64,000 nt of DNA from contig NZ_PVBR01000018.1 in NCBI RefSeq assembly GCF_002980495.1, positions 1 to 64,000 on the forward strand, read 5' to 3'. A program made the position numbers and the translations under genes. Positions 27,073 through 35,969 of the stretch are shown in pieces. The DNA is from Phyllobacterium phragmitis. GTDB taxonomy: Bacteria; Pseudomonadota; Alphaproteobacteria; Rhizobiales; Rhizobiaceae. Position 1 is the first letter of the stretch, and each line of letters opens with the position of its first letter. The notes under the pieces are model-generated. The model saw only the letters and a program-made list of their open reading frames with translations. It was not told where the DNA came from and did no database searches.

Positions 27073-28403
27073 TGCAACGCCGCTGGGCAGCCATCTTCGT
27101 CGTTCTCGGCCTGATGCAGCTTCTTCCCGCATCGGCTGAGGAGCATTGGCCTGAGGCCGTCTTTCCGCTGCATGTCGCCGCCGACAAGCGCTATCTCGTC
27201 GATGCGGCGGACAAGCCTTTTCTCATTCAGGGCGATGCCGCCTGGTCGCTGATTGCCGAACTGAAGCGCGAGGAGGTCGAAGCCTATCTGGAGGACCGCA
27301 GGAAACGCGGCTTCAACGCACTTCTCGTCAATCTGATCGAGCACCAGTTCAGCAGCAATCCGCCCGCCAACGCCTATGGCGACAGGCCGTTCGAAGGCGG
27401 CGGCGGTTTTACCGATATGAACCGCCGCTATTTCGATCATGCGGAATGGGTGCTGCAGCGCGCCCGTGACAAGGGTTTCCTGGTGCTGCTCACTCCCGCC
27501 TATCTCGGCGCCAATGGCAGCAGCCAGGGCTGGTATCTGAAGGCCGAAGCCGCGGGGCCGGAGAAGCTCCGCCGCTATGGCGAAACTATCGCCAAGCGCT
27601 TTACCGGCCTCGGCAACATCGTCTGGGTGCATGGCGGCGACTATGATGTGCCCGACAAGACACTGGTGCAGGCGATCGTTTCGGGGATTGAAAGCGTCGC
27701 GCCCAATTCCCTCCACACCGTCCATTCCAGACGTGATACCGTGACCGCAGATTATTGGTCGGGGGAAGAATGGCTGATGCTCGATACGGTCTATACCTAT
27801 GAGGACGTGCATCGAGCGGTGCTGGCGCGCACGTTGCAGCCGCGGACGATGCCCGTCCTGATGATCGAAGCGCTCTATGAGGGCGAACACGGGACCGGCG
27901 AGGAAACCGTGCGACGACAAGCCTATGGCGCACTGCTCGGCGGGGCTGCGGGACACATATCCGGCAATCATCCGATCTGGCACTTCAGCGGCCCCGGAAT
28001 CATGCCGAGCCCGATCAGCTGGCAGGACGCGCTCGACAGCCCCGGCGCGCGGAGCATGGCCCATATGCGCAAGCTTTTCGAAAGCCTGGACTGGTGGAAG
28101 CTTGAGCCTGACGCCAATGGCGACCTCGTCCGGTCGAATGGAAGGGATCCGGGTATCCTTGCCGCTGTTGCCAACGACCGGTCCTTTGCGCTGGTCTATG
28201 GCGACCGGGCCGATGGCTTTGACGTCAACATGGCGCTGTTCGCATCGAAGCGAGTCGACATGCGCTGGTACGATCCGTCGAGCGGTGAATTCACCACCGT
28301 GCGCGCGGAATCTTCCGGCAACGAAAGCCGCGTCGTGCCGCCACATGCCCGTAATGCATCAGGCGGAACCGACTGGATCCTGGTCCTTCGCGAAAACCGT
28401 TAG
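27072..28403 (+). CDS. Exported DUF4038-family glycoside-hydrolase-like protein
   Basis: 443 residues from the ATG at 27072, coupled to the aminotransferase gene (TGATG). The first ~22 residues form a signal peptide (basic start, VVLGLMQLLPASA). The mature protein begins FPLHVAADKRYLVDAADKPF and FLIQGDAAWSL, the typical opening of DUF4038 proteins with a TIM-barrel fold; VWVHGGDYD and PVLMIEALYEGEH probably hold the catalytic acids, and the C-terminal part matches the associated beta domain. Family members are presumed glycosidases, with substrates largely uncharacterised. Inside an assembly cluster it may trim the polymer in the periplasm. Confidence 0.82.
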   Translation: MQRRWAAIFVVLGLMQLLPASAEEHWPEAVFPLHVAADKRYLVDAADKPFLIQGDAAWSLIAELKREEVEAYLEDRRKRGFNALLVNLIEHQFSSNPPANAYGDRPFEGGGGFTDMNRRYFDHAEWVLQRARDKGFLVLLTPAYLGANGSSQGWYLKAEAAGPEKLRRYGETIAKRFTGLGNIVWVHGGDYDVPDKTLVQAIVSGIESVAPNSLHTVHSRRDTVTADYWSGEEWLMLDTVYTYEDVHRAVLARTLQPRTMPVLMIEALYEGEHGTGEETVRRQAYGALLGGAAGHISGNHPIWHFSGPGIMPSPISWQDALDSPGARSMAHMRKLFESLDWWKLEPDANGDLVRSNGRDPGILAAVANDRSFALVYGDRADGFDVNMALFASKRVDMRWYDPSSGEFTTVRAESSGNESRVVPPHARNASGGTDWILVLRENR

Positions 28404-28501
28404 AGCGGTTCCTCTTTTGATGAAATCGGAGAACCGCTCTAACTATTTTGTTTTTACGCAAGTCCAGACGGGAAACCGCGACGCACTTTTCCTGGACTTG
28501 C
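28402..28501. repeat. Compound palindromic intergenic repeat (rhizobial type)
   Basis: Two dyads stand side by side: AGAGCGGTTC (28402-28411) with GAACCGCTCT (28431-28440), both perfect, then GCAAGTCCAG (28458-28467) with CTGGACTTGC (28492-28501), also perfect. The first stem is followed by AACTATTTTGTTTTT and may terminate the DUF4038 transcript. Sequences of this type (GCGGTTCC..TTTTGATGAAATC) recur between genes in many rhizobial genomes, from memory. A decayed relative lies at 61669-61707. Confidence 0.7.
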
Positions 28502-28620
28502 TCCAGCATCCACCAAAAGAGGTAGGTGACGCCTGCTCTCCTCCTTCCATAGGACACCTCGCCGGTAAAGGCCTCTGGCTGTAGCGTTTGCCTGAGCAAC
28601 GCCAAGTCAGGGGGAATGCG

Positions 28621-29685
28621 ATGAGAGTTCTGGTCACCGGTCACGAGGGTTATATCGGTTCGGTCATGGTGCCGATGCTGGTCGAGGCGGGACATGACGT
28701 CACCGGCTATGATACTGATCTTTACGAGCGCTGCACCTTTGCCGAAGGCGGCGCCATTCTCGCCGTTCCATCGATCCGCGCGGATGTGCGCAACGTGAAG
28801 CCTAGCGATCTCGAAGGTTTCGATGCGGTCATTCATCTGGCGGCCCTGTCGAACGATCCGCTTGGCAATCTCAATGCCGAGATGACCTATGAGATCAATC
28901 ACCGGGCAAGCGTGCGCATCGCCGAGGCCGCGAAGGCTGCGGGCGTCAAGCGCTTCCTGTTCGCCTCCTCATGCAGCAATTACGGCCTGTCCAATGACGA
29001 TCTGATCGACGAGACGGGCGAACTCAATCCGGTCACGGCCTATGGGCGCTCAAAGGTGCTGGCGGAACAGGATATAGCCGAACTCGCCGACGATGATTTC
29101 TGCCCGATCTATTTCCGCCCGGCCACGGCCTATGGCGTCTCGCCGCGCCTGCGTTTCGATATCGTGCTCAACAATCTGGTCGCCTGGGCGGTGACCAAAG
29201 GCCTGATATACCTCAAATCCGATGGCACGCCCTGGCGCCCGATCGTGCATATCGAGGATATCTCGCGCGCCTTCATCGCGGGGCTTGCCGCACAGAGGGA
29301 AGCGGTCTGGAACGAGGCTTTCAATGTCGGCCGGACCGAACACAATTACCGCATCCGCGATATCGCCAAGATCGTCGCCGATGTGGTTCCCGGCTGCCGG
29401 CTGGAATATGCGTCCGATGCCGGCCCCGATGCGCGCTCCTATCGCGTCAGCTTCGAAAAGCTCGCCCGCGTGCTTCCCACGGCCAGACCGCGTTGGGATG
29501 CGGTTTCGGGCGCCCGCCAGCTTTTCGCGGCCTATCAGCGATCGGGACTGACGCTGGACGAGTTCGAGGGACCACGCTTCCAGCGCATCGCCCATATCAA
29601 GCACCTGATCGCGTCAGGCGTCATCGACAACGATCTGCGCCATATCCCGCCGGCAGCGGAGCCGGATCGTGCATTGGCCTCGTGA
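28621..29685 (+). CDS. NAD(P)-dependent sugar epimerase/reductase (extended SDR)
   Basis: 354 residues from the ATG at 28621, with GGGGGAA upstream. Extended SDR features: [18 protein letters not shown] at the N-terminus, [20 protein letters not shown] and the catalytic AYGRSK. The family includes NDP-sugar epimerases and 4-reductases. Its place among a cytidylyltransferase, a C-methyltransferase and an epimerase suggests action on a CDP- or dTDP-4-keto sugar; the reaction is unknown. TGA and the next ATG overlap by one base. Confidence 0.85.
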   Translation: MRVLVTGHEGYIGSVMVPMLVEAGHDVTGYDTDLYERCTFAEGGAILAVPSIRADVRNVKPSDLEGFDAVIHLAALSNDPLGNLNAEMTYEINHRASVRIAEAAKAAGVKRFLFASSCSNYGLSNDDLIDETGELNPVTAYGRSKVLAEQDIAELADDDFCPIYFRPATAYGVSPRLRFDIVLNNLVAWAVTKGLIYLKSDGTPWRPIVHIEDISRAFIAGLAAQREAVWNEAFNVGRTEHNYRIRDIAKIVADVVPGCRLEYASDAGPDARSYRVSFEKLARVLPTARPRWDAVSGARQLFAAYQRSGLTLDEFEGPRFQRIAHIKHLIASGVIDNDLRHIPPAAEPDRALAS

Positions 29686-31010
29686 TGAACGAACGGGCGG
29701 GCGGAGAGGCTTTCGAAAAAGCCACTGATGATGGCGGGATCGGCGACGAAATCCACGCCCTCGCCAGCCGCCTCTATCCGATCTGCCGCAGCATCACCGG
29801 GGATGGCGTGCGCGAAACGCTCGCCATCCTGGCGGAACACATTGCGCTGGAGCACCACGAGGTGGCGACCGGAACGCCACTGTTCGACTGGACGGCGCCG
29901 CAGGAATGGATCATCCGCGACGCCTATATCGCGGACGCATCGGGGCGCAGGATCGTCGATTTCAGGAAGCATAATCTGCATGTGCTGAACTACAGCCTGC
30001 CCATCCGCGAAAGGATGACATTGTCGACACTCAGGGAGCATATCCACACGCTTCCCGAACAGCCCGATCTCATTCCCTACCGCACCTCCTACTATGTCGG
30101 AAACTGGGGCTTCTGCATGAGCCACAACGCCTTCCTGGCGATGGAGGATATGGAATATGAGGTGGTCATAGACGCGGAGCACCGGGATGGTTCGCTGACC
30201 TATGGCGAATATCGCCATGCCGGCGCCACCGACGAGACGTTCCTTCTTTCGGCGCATATCTGCCATCCGTCGCTCGCCAATGACAATTGCTCGGGGCTGG
30301 CGCTTCTGGCCCTCCTGGCACGCGATCTCGGCCGGCGGGCGACACGCTGCAGCTACCGCTTTCTTTTCGCGCCGGGCACGGTCGGCTCGCTCGCATGGCT
30401 TTCGCGCAACGAGGCGTTGATGCCGGAGATAAAGCACGGTCTCGTCGTCTCCTGCATCGGCGACGGCGGTGGGCCGACCTACAAGCGCAGCCGGCAGGGC
30501 AAGGCCTTCATCGACAGGGCGATGGCGCATATCCTCAAGCATTTCGGCGGGAACGCCACTCTCGTTGATTTCTCGCCCTATGGCTATGACGAGCGGCAAT
30601 TCTGTTCGCCGGGCTTCGATCTGCCCGTCGGCCTCCTGCAGCGCAGCGCCTTCGGCACCTTCCGCGAATATCATACCTCCGCCGACAATCTCGATTTCAT
30701 CCGGTCCGAGCATCTTGCCGCCTCCTATCGCATCATCACGGATGTCATCGATATCGTGGAGGGCGACTGGACGCCTGTCAGCACCAATCCCAAGGGCGAA
30801 CCGCAGCTCGGACGCCGCGGGCTCTATTCGGCGCTCGGCGGCGACAAGGCAGGAGCGCAGGCGGTGATGGCGATGCTCTGGGTGCTCAACCTGGCTGACG
30901 GGCGTCACTCGCTCCTGGCGATGGCGGAGCGCTCCGGTTTGCATTTTTCCGATATCGCCCACGCAGCGGATCTCCTGCGCGCGCACGATTTGCTGCGGAA
31001 AGCTGATTGA
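29685..31010 (+). CDS. DUF4910/DUF2172 aminopeptidase-like protein
   Basis: 441 residues from the ATG at 29685 (TGATG overlap). An N-terminal helix with LYPICRSITGDGVRETL is the usual start of the family. A zinc-peptidase core follows, with LSAHICHPSLANDNCSGLAL supplying likely metal ligands (His, Asp) and SPYGYDERQFCSPGFDLPVG and FREYHTSADN further on. The C-terminus looks like a small winged-helix domain (FSDIAHAADLLRAHDLL). Family members are repeatedly found in surface-polysaccharide loci, yet no reaction is established; hydrolysis of an amide on a sugar or carrier is a guess. It ends 2 nt before the convergent RfbC-like stop codon. Confidence 0.8.
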   Translation: MNERAGGEAFEKATDDGGIGDEIHALASRLYPICRSITGDGVRETLAILAEHIALEHHEVATGTPLFDWTAPQEWIIRDAYIADASGRRIVDFRKHNLHVLNYSLPIRERMTLSTLREHIHTLPEQPDLIPYRTSYYVGNWGFCMSHNAFLAMEDMEYEVVIDAEHRDGSLTYGEYRHAGATDETFLLSAHICHPSLANDNCSGLALLALLARDLGRRATRCSYRFLFAPGTVGSLAWLSRNEALMPEIKHGLVVSCIGDGGGPTYKRSRQGKAFIDRAMAHILKHFGGNATLVDFSPYGYDERQFCSPGFDLPVGLLQRSAFGTFREYHTSADNLDFIRSEHLAASYRIITDVIDIVEGDWTPVSTNPKGEPQLGRRGLYSALGGDKAGAQAVMAMLWVLNLADGRHSLLAMAERSGLHFSDIAHAADLLRAHDLLRKAD

Positions 31011-31012
31011 TC

Positions 31013-31582
31013 TCAGAACTCCAGATAGCCGGCCGTCTCGAATACTTGCCGTTCGCGGGATAGAATGGGCCAGGAGAGATCCTTCGGCGAGATGACAGTG
31101 GGTGGGCTCGGCCAATCGATGCCGACCGCCGGATCATCGAAGCGGATTCCTCCGGCGGCATCCGGCGCGTGAAAGTTCGAAATGAGATAATGGACAATCA
31201 CATCATCGGTCAGCGTCTGGAAGCCATGGGCGCAGCCCTGCGGAATATAGAATTGCATGCCCTCTTCCGCCGAAAGCTCCAGGCTCAGCCAATCGAGGTA
31301 GGATGGGGAATCCGGGCGCAGATCGATGATGACGTCCCATATGCGCCCCTGGACGCAGGATACGAGCTTGGTCTCCGGGTGCGGCTCCTTCTGGTAATGC
31401 ATGCCACGCAACGTCCCGCTCTCCCGGGAATAAGAGGCGCTGTGCTGCACGAACCGCGTTTCCAGTCCGTGCTCGGCGAATTCCTGTTCGCAGAACAGCC
31501 GGGCAAACCAGCCGCGCTCATCTTCGATCCTGACTGGTGAGATCGACCAGGCTCCCTCTATTTTCAGCGGCGTGAATTGCAT
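31013..31582 (-). CDS. dTDP-4-dehydrorhamnose 3,5-epimerase family protein (RfbC-like)
   Basis: 189 residues, the normal RfbC length. Cupin-fold signatures are present: DERGWFARLFC, HSASYSRESGTLRGMHYQ with the catalytic-type histidine, VQGRIWDVIIDLR and IPQGCAHGFQTL. The enzyme epimerises C3 and/or C5 of an NDP-4-keto-6-deoxyhexose. It is transcribed alone on the minus strand, divergent from the C-methyltransferase gene. rmlA, rmlB and rmlD are absent here, so it more likely serves the unusual sugar of this cluster than rhamnose. Confidence 0.88.
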   Translation of the reverse strand: MQFTPLKIEGAWSISPVRIEDERGWFARLFCEQEFAEHGLETRFVQHSASYSRESGTLRGMHYQKEPHPETKLVSCVQGRIWDVIIDLRPDSPSYLDWLSLELSAEEGMQFYIPQGCAHGFQTLTDDVIVHYLISNFHAPDAAGGIRFDDPAVGIDWPSPPTVISPKDLSWPILSRERQVFETAGYLEF

Positions 31583-31900
31583 GGATGCCTCCTGAACGTC
31601 AGTTCTCGAACGTTACCTGGCTGTCCAGATTCTTTGCCGTAAACCCCAGCGCGGGAAGAGCGCTTTTCTGAATACGGCGTCCGGCGAAGGGAGGGTGTGT
31701 TGGCGCGGTGCATCCGCCAAAGGTGGGAGCCCCTTACCCTTGAACGTCTTTGGACTGACCTTTCGGCACCGGGACCGCCTGTCCCGACAGCCGATGGGAT
31801 GACCGCTTCGATCTGATTGCAGTATCGGCACGCACACCCCGCTTTTGTAACCTCCTGATACGATCAGCCGAGCGGGCTCGCAGGCCCTGGGGAGACAGGC
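31583..31900. promoter_or_regulatory. Divergent promoter region
   Basis: 318 bp between the RfbC-like and methyltransferase genes, presumably with promoters for both. Nothing else recognisable was seen; the plus-strand gene is preceded by GGGGAGA. Confidence 0.4.
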
Positions 31901-33202
31901 ATGAATATTCAGACACCGGACCTGTTGCGGGAAACGAAGCCGGACAGTCCCAGTAGCGGGGCCAGCAACGGCTGCCGCCTTTGCGGCAAGCTGCTGCACT
32001 ACAAATTCATCGATCTCGGCATGTCGCCGCCATGCGAAAACATTTTGACGGCCGACCAGATCGACTGCATGGAACCGTTTTTTCCGCTGGATGTGCTTGT
32101 CTGCGAATCCTGCTTCCTAGTGCAGTTGAAGGAATATGTCGGGCCGGAAGAGATCTTCACCGAATATGGCTATTTCTCCTCCTACGCCACCAGCTGGGTT
32201 GCGCATGCCAAGGCCTATTGCGAAGCGATCACCGAGCGTCTCGGCCTCGATGAAAACAGCTTCGTGGTCGAGCTTGCGAGCAATGACGGCTATCTGCTCC
32301 AGCATTTCCAGCCACTCGGCATTCCGATGCTCGGGATCGAGCCCGCCGCCAATGTGGCGGAGGCCGCAAGAGCCAAGGGCATTCCGACCTATGTGGAATT
32401 TTTCGGCGTCGCACTTGCGCAAAAGCTGGTCGGCGAAGGCCTGCAGGCCGATCTGATCATCGGCAACAATGTGCTGGCGCAGGTTCCCGATCTCAACGAC
32501 TTCGTCGGCGGCATGAAAATCCTGCTCAAGCCGGAGGGGACGATCACGCTCGAATTTCCGCATATCGAAAGGCTGATCGAGCATAACCAGTTCGATACGA
32601 TCTATCACGAGCATTTCTCCTATTTCTCGCTCACCACCATCCGCCATATGGCGTGGCGTCACCGGCTGAAAATCGTCGATGTCGAGGAGCTGCCGACCCA
32701 TGGCGGATCACTGCGCGTCTACCTCGCCCATGAGGCGAGCGCGCAGAAGCCCGATGTGCGGGTCGCCGAAATGCTCGAAAGAGAGGAGCGGCATGGGCTG
32801 ACCGATGTGACGACCTATGCCGCATTCGCCGAAAAGGCGCGGCGGGCGAAGCGCGATCTCCTCTTCTTCCTGATCTCGGCGAAGAACGAGGGAAAGCGCA
32901 TCTGCGGCTATGGCGCGCCCGGCAAGGGAAACACCCTGCTCAATTATTGCGGCATCGGCACCGACTTTCTCGACTTCACCGTCGACCGCAATCCCTACAA
33001 GCACGGGCGCTTCACGCCTGGCATGCACATCCCGATCCTGCCTGTCGCCGCGATCGACGAGGCGAAACCCGACTACATCCTGATCCTGCCCTGGAATTTC
33101 AAGGACGAGATCATCGAGCAGATGCACCACGTCGCCGACTGGGGCGCCAAGTTCATCATTCCCATCCCCTACGTCACCATCATCGATCCAGCGGAGCTTT
33201 GA
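31901..33202 (+). CDS. Sugar C-methyltransferase (TylC3/EvaC/TcaB9-like)
   Basis: 433 residues in three parts: an N-terminal zinc-binding domain (CRLCG near 26-30 and CESC near 70), a SAM-binding Rossmann domain with VVELASNDGYLLQ, and a C-terminal domain with GYGAPGKGNTLLN. The sequence IYHEHFSYFS places Tyr235, Glu237 and His238 as in sugar C-3 methyltransferases, where these residues surround the sugar. Such enzymes methylate carbon 3 of an NDP-4-keto sugar, producing a branched-chain sugar. It is followed 2 nt later by the cytidylyltransferase gene. Confidence 0.88.
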   Translation: MNIQTPDLLRETKPDSPSSGASNGCRLCGKLLHYKFIDLGMSPPCENILTADQIDCMEPFFPLDVLVCESCFLVQLKEYVGPEEIFTEYGYFSSYATSWVAHAKAYCEAITERLGLDENSFVVELASNDGYLLQHFQPLGIPMLGIEPAANVAEAARAKGIPTYVEFFGVALAQKLVGEGLQADLIIGNNVLAQVPDLNDFVGGMKILLKPEGTITLEFPHIERLIEHNQFDTIYHEHFSYFSLTTIRHMAWRHRLKIVDVEELPTHGGSLRVYLAHEASAQKPDVRVAEMLEREERHGLTDVTTYAAFAEKARRAKRDLLFFLISAKNEGKRICGYGAPGKGNTLLNYCGIGTDFLDFTVDRNPYKHGRFTPGMHIPILPVAAIDEAKPDYILILPWNFKDEIIEQMHHVADWGAKFIIPIPYVTIIDPAEL

Positions 33203-33204
33203 AA

Positions 33205-34020
33205 ATGAAAGTCGTTCTGTTCTGTGGCGGACTTGGCACGCGTATCAGGGAGTATTCGGAAAACATTCCGAAGCCGATGATCCCGCTCGGCCATCAGCCC
33301 ATCCTGCGTCACGTCATGGAATATTACAGCGACTACGGCCATGACGAATTCATCCTGTGTCTCGGATACAAGGCCAATGTGGTGAAGGATTTCTTCCTCA
33401 ACAGCAGACCGCAAACATTCACCGACTGCGTGGTTTCGGAGGGGGGAAGAAACATCCAGCTCCTCGACGAGATCAAGCGCGATTGGCGCATCACCCTGCT
33501 CGACACCGGCATCTGGCGCAATATCGGCGAGCGGCTGTGGGCGGCCAGGCAATATGTCGAGGACGACGAGATGTTCCTCGCCAATTACAGCGACGGCCTC
33601 ACCGATGTCGATCTCGACGACATGACACGCCGCTTCAAGGCAAGCGGCAAGCTCGCCTGTTTCCTGGCGGTGCGTCCGCCGCTCACCTATCATCTGGCCG
33701 ATATCGCCGAGGACGGGCATGTCCGCGAATTCAGAACCTCCAACACATCCGACATCTGGATCAATGGCGGCTATTTCCTGTTCAGGCGCGAGATATTCGA
33801 TTTCATGCGCGAGGGAGAAGAACTGGTGCTTGAGCCGTTCAGGCGGCTGATCGAGGCCAACCAGCTCATGGCCTACAAGCATGAGGGCTTCTGGCGCTCC
33901 ATGGATACGCTGCGCGACTGGCAGACGCTCGAGGATATGGTCGAAAAAGGCGACATGCCCTGGAATGCCAGGATGCGGACCGAGCGGGCGAAGAAGAAAG
34001 TCATGATCGCCCTGCCATGA
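33205..34020 (+). CDS. Glucose-1-phosphate cytidylyltransferase-like nucleotidyltransferase (RfbF-like)
   Basis: 271 residues from the ATG at 33205. RfbF landmarks: CGGLGTRIREYSENIPKPM near 7-25, FILCLGYK, TLLDTG, NYSDGLTDVD and GFWRSMDTLRDW. RfbF makes CDP-glucose from CTP and glucose-1-phosphate, the entry to CDP-3,6-dideoxyhexoses. No CDP-glucose 4,6-dehydratase (RfbG) is encoded in the window, so either it is elsewhere or this enzyme activates a different sugar phosphate. The gene overlaps the PIG-L gene by 4 nt. Confidence 0.85.
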   Translation: MKVVLFCGGLGTRIREYSENIPKPMIPLGHQPILRHVMEYYSDYGHDEFILCLGYKANVVKDFFLNSRPQTFTDCVVSEGGRNIQLLDEIKRDWRITLLDTGIWRNIGERLWAARQYVEDDEMFLANYSDGLTDVDLDDMTRRFKASGKLACFLAVRPPLTYHLADIAEDGHVREFRTSNTSDIWINGGYFLFRREIFDFMREGEELVLEPFRRLIEANQLMAYKHEGFWRSMDTLRDWQTLEDMVEKGDMPWNARMRTERAKKKVMIALP

Positions 34021-34676
34021 TGAAATGTCTCGATCCGGCGGAACGCGGGAAGCCCCTCTACATCCTCTGTCTTGGAGCCCACTCCGATGATATCGAGATC
34101 GGTGTCGGCGGCACGATCCTCAGCCTGATCGCATCCGGCATCGATCTGCATGTGGACTGGTGCGTTTTAAGTGCAGGCGGCGTTCGCGCAGCGGAGGCAC
34201 AGTCATCGGCAACGGATTTCCTTGCGGGCGCAAAATCGCAACGGATCGAGATCGCCGATTTCGACGACAGCTTTTTTCCCTCGCAAAACCGGTTGTTGAA
34301 AAAATGGCTGATCGATCTGCGCATGCGCATATCGCAGCCGGATATCGTTTTCACGCATGCGTCCTATGACCGGCATCAGGACCACCGCGAGGTCAATCAG
34401 CTGACGTGGAACGTGTTCCGCGACGAATTCATCCTCGAATACGAGATCCCGAAATGGGACGGCGATCTCGGCCAGCCGAACGGCTATGCTAGCCTTTCCA
34501 GGGACATCATGGACAGGAAGGTCGAACTTTTGATGAAGCATTTCGGCACGCAGCGCTCGAAGGACTGGTTCGACCCGGAAACCTTTCGCGGACTGGCCCG
34601 GCTTCGCGGCATGGAATGCCGTGCGGAAGAACACTATGCGGAGGCCTTTACCCTGCGCAAAACCCGCCTGTTCTAG
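34017..34676 (+). CDS. PIG-L family deacetylase
   Basis: 219 residues. The zinc-binding GAHSDDIEIG at 20-29 is the AHPDD motif with Ser in place of Pro, and RHQDHREV supplies the third ligand. PIG-L/LmbE proteins remove N-acetyl groups from amino sugars. Start at 34017 (ATGATG; the second ATG is also possible), overlapping the cytidylyltransferase stop. As the last gene of the cluster it may deacetylate an amino sugar of the repeat unit or a nucleotide-sugar precursor. It ends 15 bp from the convergent ndh stop. Confidence 0.88.
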   Translation: MMKCLDPAERGKPLYILCLGAHSDDIEIGVGGTILSLIASGIDLHVDWCVLSAGGVRAAEAQSSATDFLAGAKSQRIEIADFDDSFFPSQNRLLKKWLIDLRMRISQPDIVFTHASYDRHQDHREVNQLTWNVFRDEFILEYEIPKWDGDLGQPNGYASLSRDIMDRKVELLMKHFGTQRSKDWFDPETFRGLARLRGMECRAEEHYAEAFTLRKTRLF

Positions 34677-34691
34677 GATGTGAAGACGGCT

Positions 34692-35969
34692 TTACTCCAC
34701 CGAAGAGCTTATCTTCTCCCGGGCTTTTCCCTGCGTGATGAGACGCGCGCTGCGATGGCCGCTGATGTGGATCCATAGCCAGCTCAGGGCGACCGCGATG
34801 CGGTTGCGGGTGCCGATCAGGAAAAAGATATGGGCGATGCCCCATATCCACCAGGCCAGCCAGCCGCGCAGCTTGATCCAGCCGAAATCGATGACGGCGG
34901 CGCGCTTGCCAATGGTCGCGAGGCTGCCGGAATGCTTGTAGCGGAATGCTCCGGGCGCGGACTTGCCGGAAAGCCTGGCCTTGATGGTCGCCGCGACATG
35001 GCCACCCTGCTGCTTGGCGGCAGGAGCAATGCCCGGAACCGGCTTGCCATCCGGCGCGAAGACGGCCGCGGTATCACCGACGACGAATATCTCTGGATGG
35101 CCGGGAACAGTGAGATCCGGCGCGACCTTCACCCTGCCGGCGCGGTCGGCCTCGGCTCCGAGCCATTGCGCGGCGGGCGAGGCCTGCACGCCCGCCGCCC
35201 ACAGAATGGTTCCCGTCGCCAGGGTCTCCTTGCCGAAAACCACATGTCCGGCAGCGCATTCCGTCACCGCCTCGCCGGTTCTCACTTCGACGCCGAGCCG
35301 TTCGAGCGCTTTGTGGGCATAGGCGGAGAGATCCTCGGTAAAGCCCGCCAGGATACGCGGCCCCGCCTCGATCAGTACGACCCGTGTCAGATGCGGATCG
35401 ATGCTGCGGAAATCCTTGACCAGCGTCACATGGGCGAGTTCGGCGATGGCGCCGGCAAGCTCGACCCCCGTCGGGCCGCCGCCGATGATGACGAATGTCA
35501 AAAGCGCCTGCCGCCGCGCCGGGTCCGTTTCACGCTCGGCCAGTTCGAAAGCCATCAGCATGCGGCGGCGGATCGTCGTCGCGTCTTCGAGCGTCTTCAG
35601 GCCCGGGGCGAAGCGCTCCCACTCATCATGGCCGAAATAGGCATGCCGGGCGCCCGTGGCGAGAACCAATGTGTCATAAGGCACGCTATGGCCGTCGCTG
35701 AGCAGGACCTCGTGCTTTGCCGTGTCTACCCCCTGCACGGTCGCCAGGAGCGTTTTCACCTCCGGGCGGTCGCGGAAGAGATAGCGGACCGGCCAGGCGA
35801 TTTCGGAGGTCGCCAGCATCGCGGTTGCGACCTGATAGAGGAGCGGCTGGAACAGATGATGATTGCGCTGGTCGATCATGGTGATGCGAACCGGGGCACC
35901 CGACAGACCGCGAACGGTTTCGAGACCTCCGAACCCTGCGCCAACGACCACGACATGATGCTCCGCCAA
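34692..35969 (-). CDS. ndh: Type II NADH:quinone oxidoreductase (NDH-2)
   Basis: 425 residues from a TTG at 35969, selected because CAGGAG stands 6 nt before it and homology begins just after it. Two Rossmann motifs are plain: VVVVGAGFGGLETVRGL (FAD) and FVIIGGGPTGVELAGAIAEL (NADH). VVGDTAAVFA binds FAD, and the C-terminal hydrophobic/amphipathic region (WLAWWIWGIAHIFFLIG) anchors it to the membrane. It passes electrons from NADH to quinone without pumping protons. It lies downstream of a TetR regulator and the bepDE operon on the same strand. Confidence 0.92.
   Translation of the reverse strand: MAEHHVVVVGAGFGGLETVRGLSGAPVRITMIDQRNHHLFQPLLYQVATAMLATSEIAWPVRYLFRDRPEVKTLLATVQGVDTAKHEVLLSDGHSVPYDTLVLATGARHAYFGHDEWERFAPGLKTLEDATTIRRRMLMAFELAERETDPARRQALLTFVIIGGGPTGVELAGAIAELAHVTLVKDFRSIDPHLTRVVLIEAGPRILAGFTEDLSAYAHKALERLGVEVRTGEAVTECAAGHVVFGKETLATGTILWAAGVQASPAAQWLGAEADRAGRVKVAPDLTVPGHPEIFVVGDTAAVFAPDGKPVPGIAPAAKQQGGHVAATIKARLSGKSAPGAFRYKHSGSLATIGKRAAVIDFGWIKLRGWLAWWIWGIAHIFFLIGTRNRIAVALSWLWIHISGHRSARLITQGKAREKISSSVE

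Noticed and set aside
28588-28620. Upstream TTG start for the epimerase gene
   Set aside because: The ATG at 28621 has a better ribosome binding site and the Rossmann motif begins directly after it.
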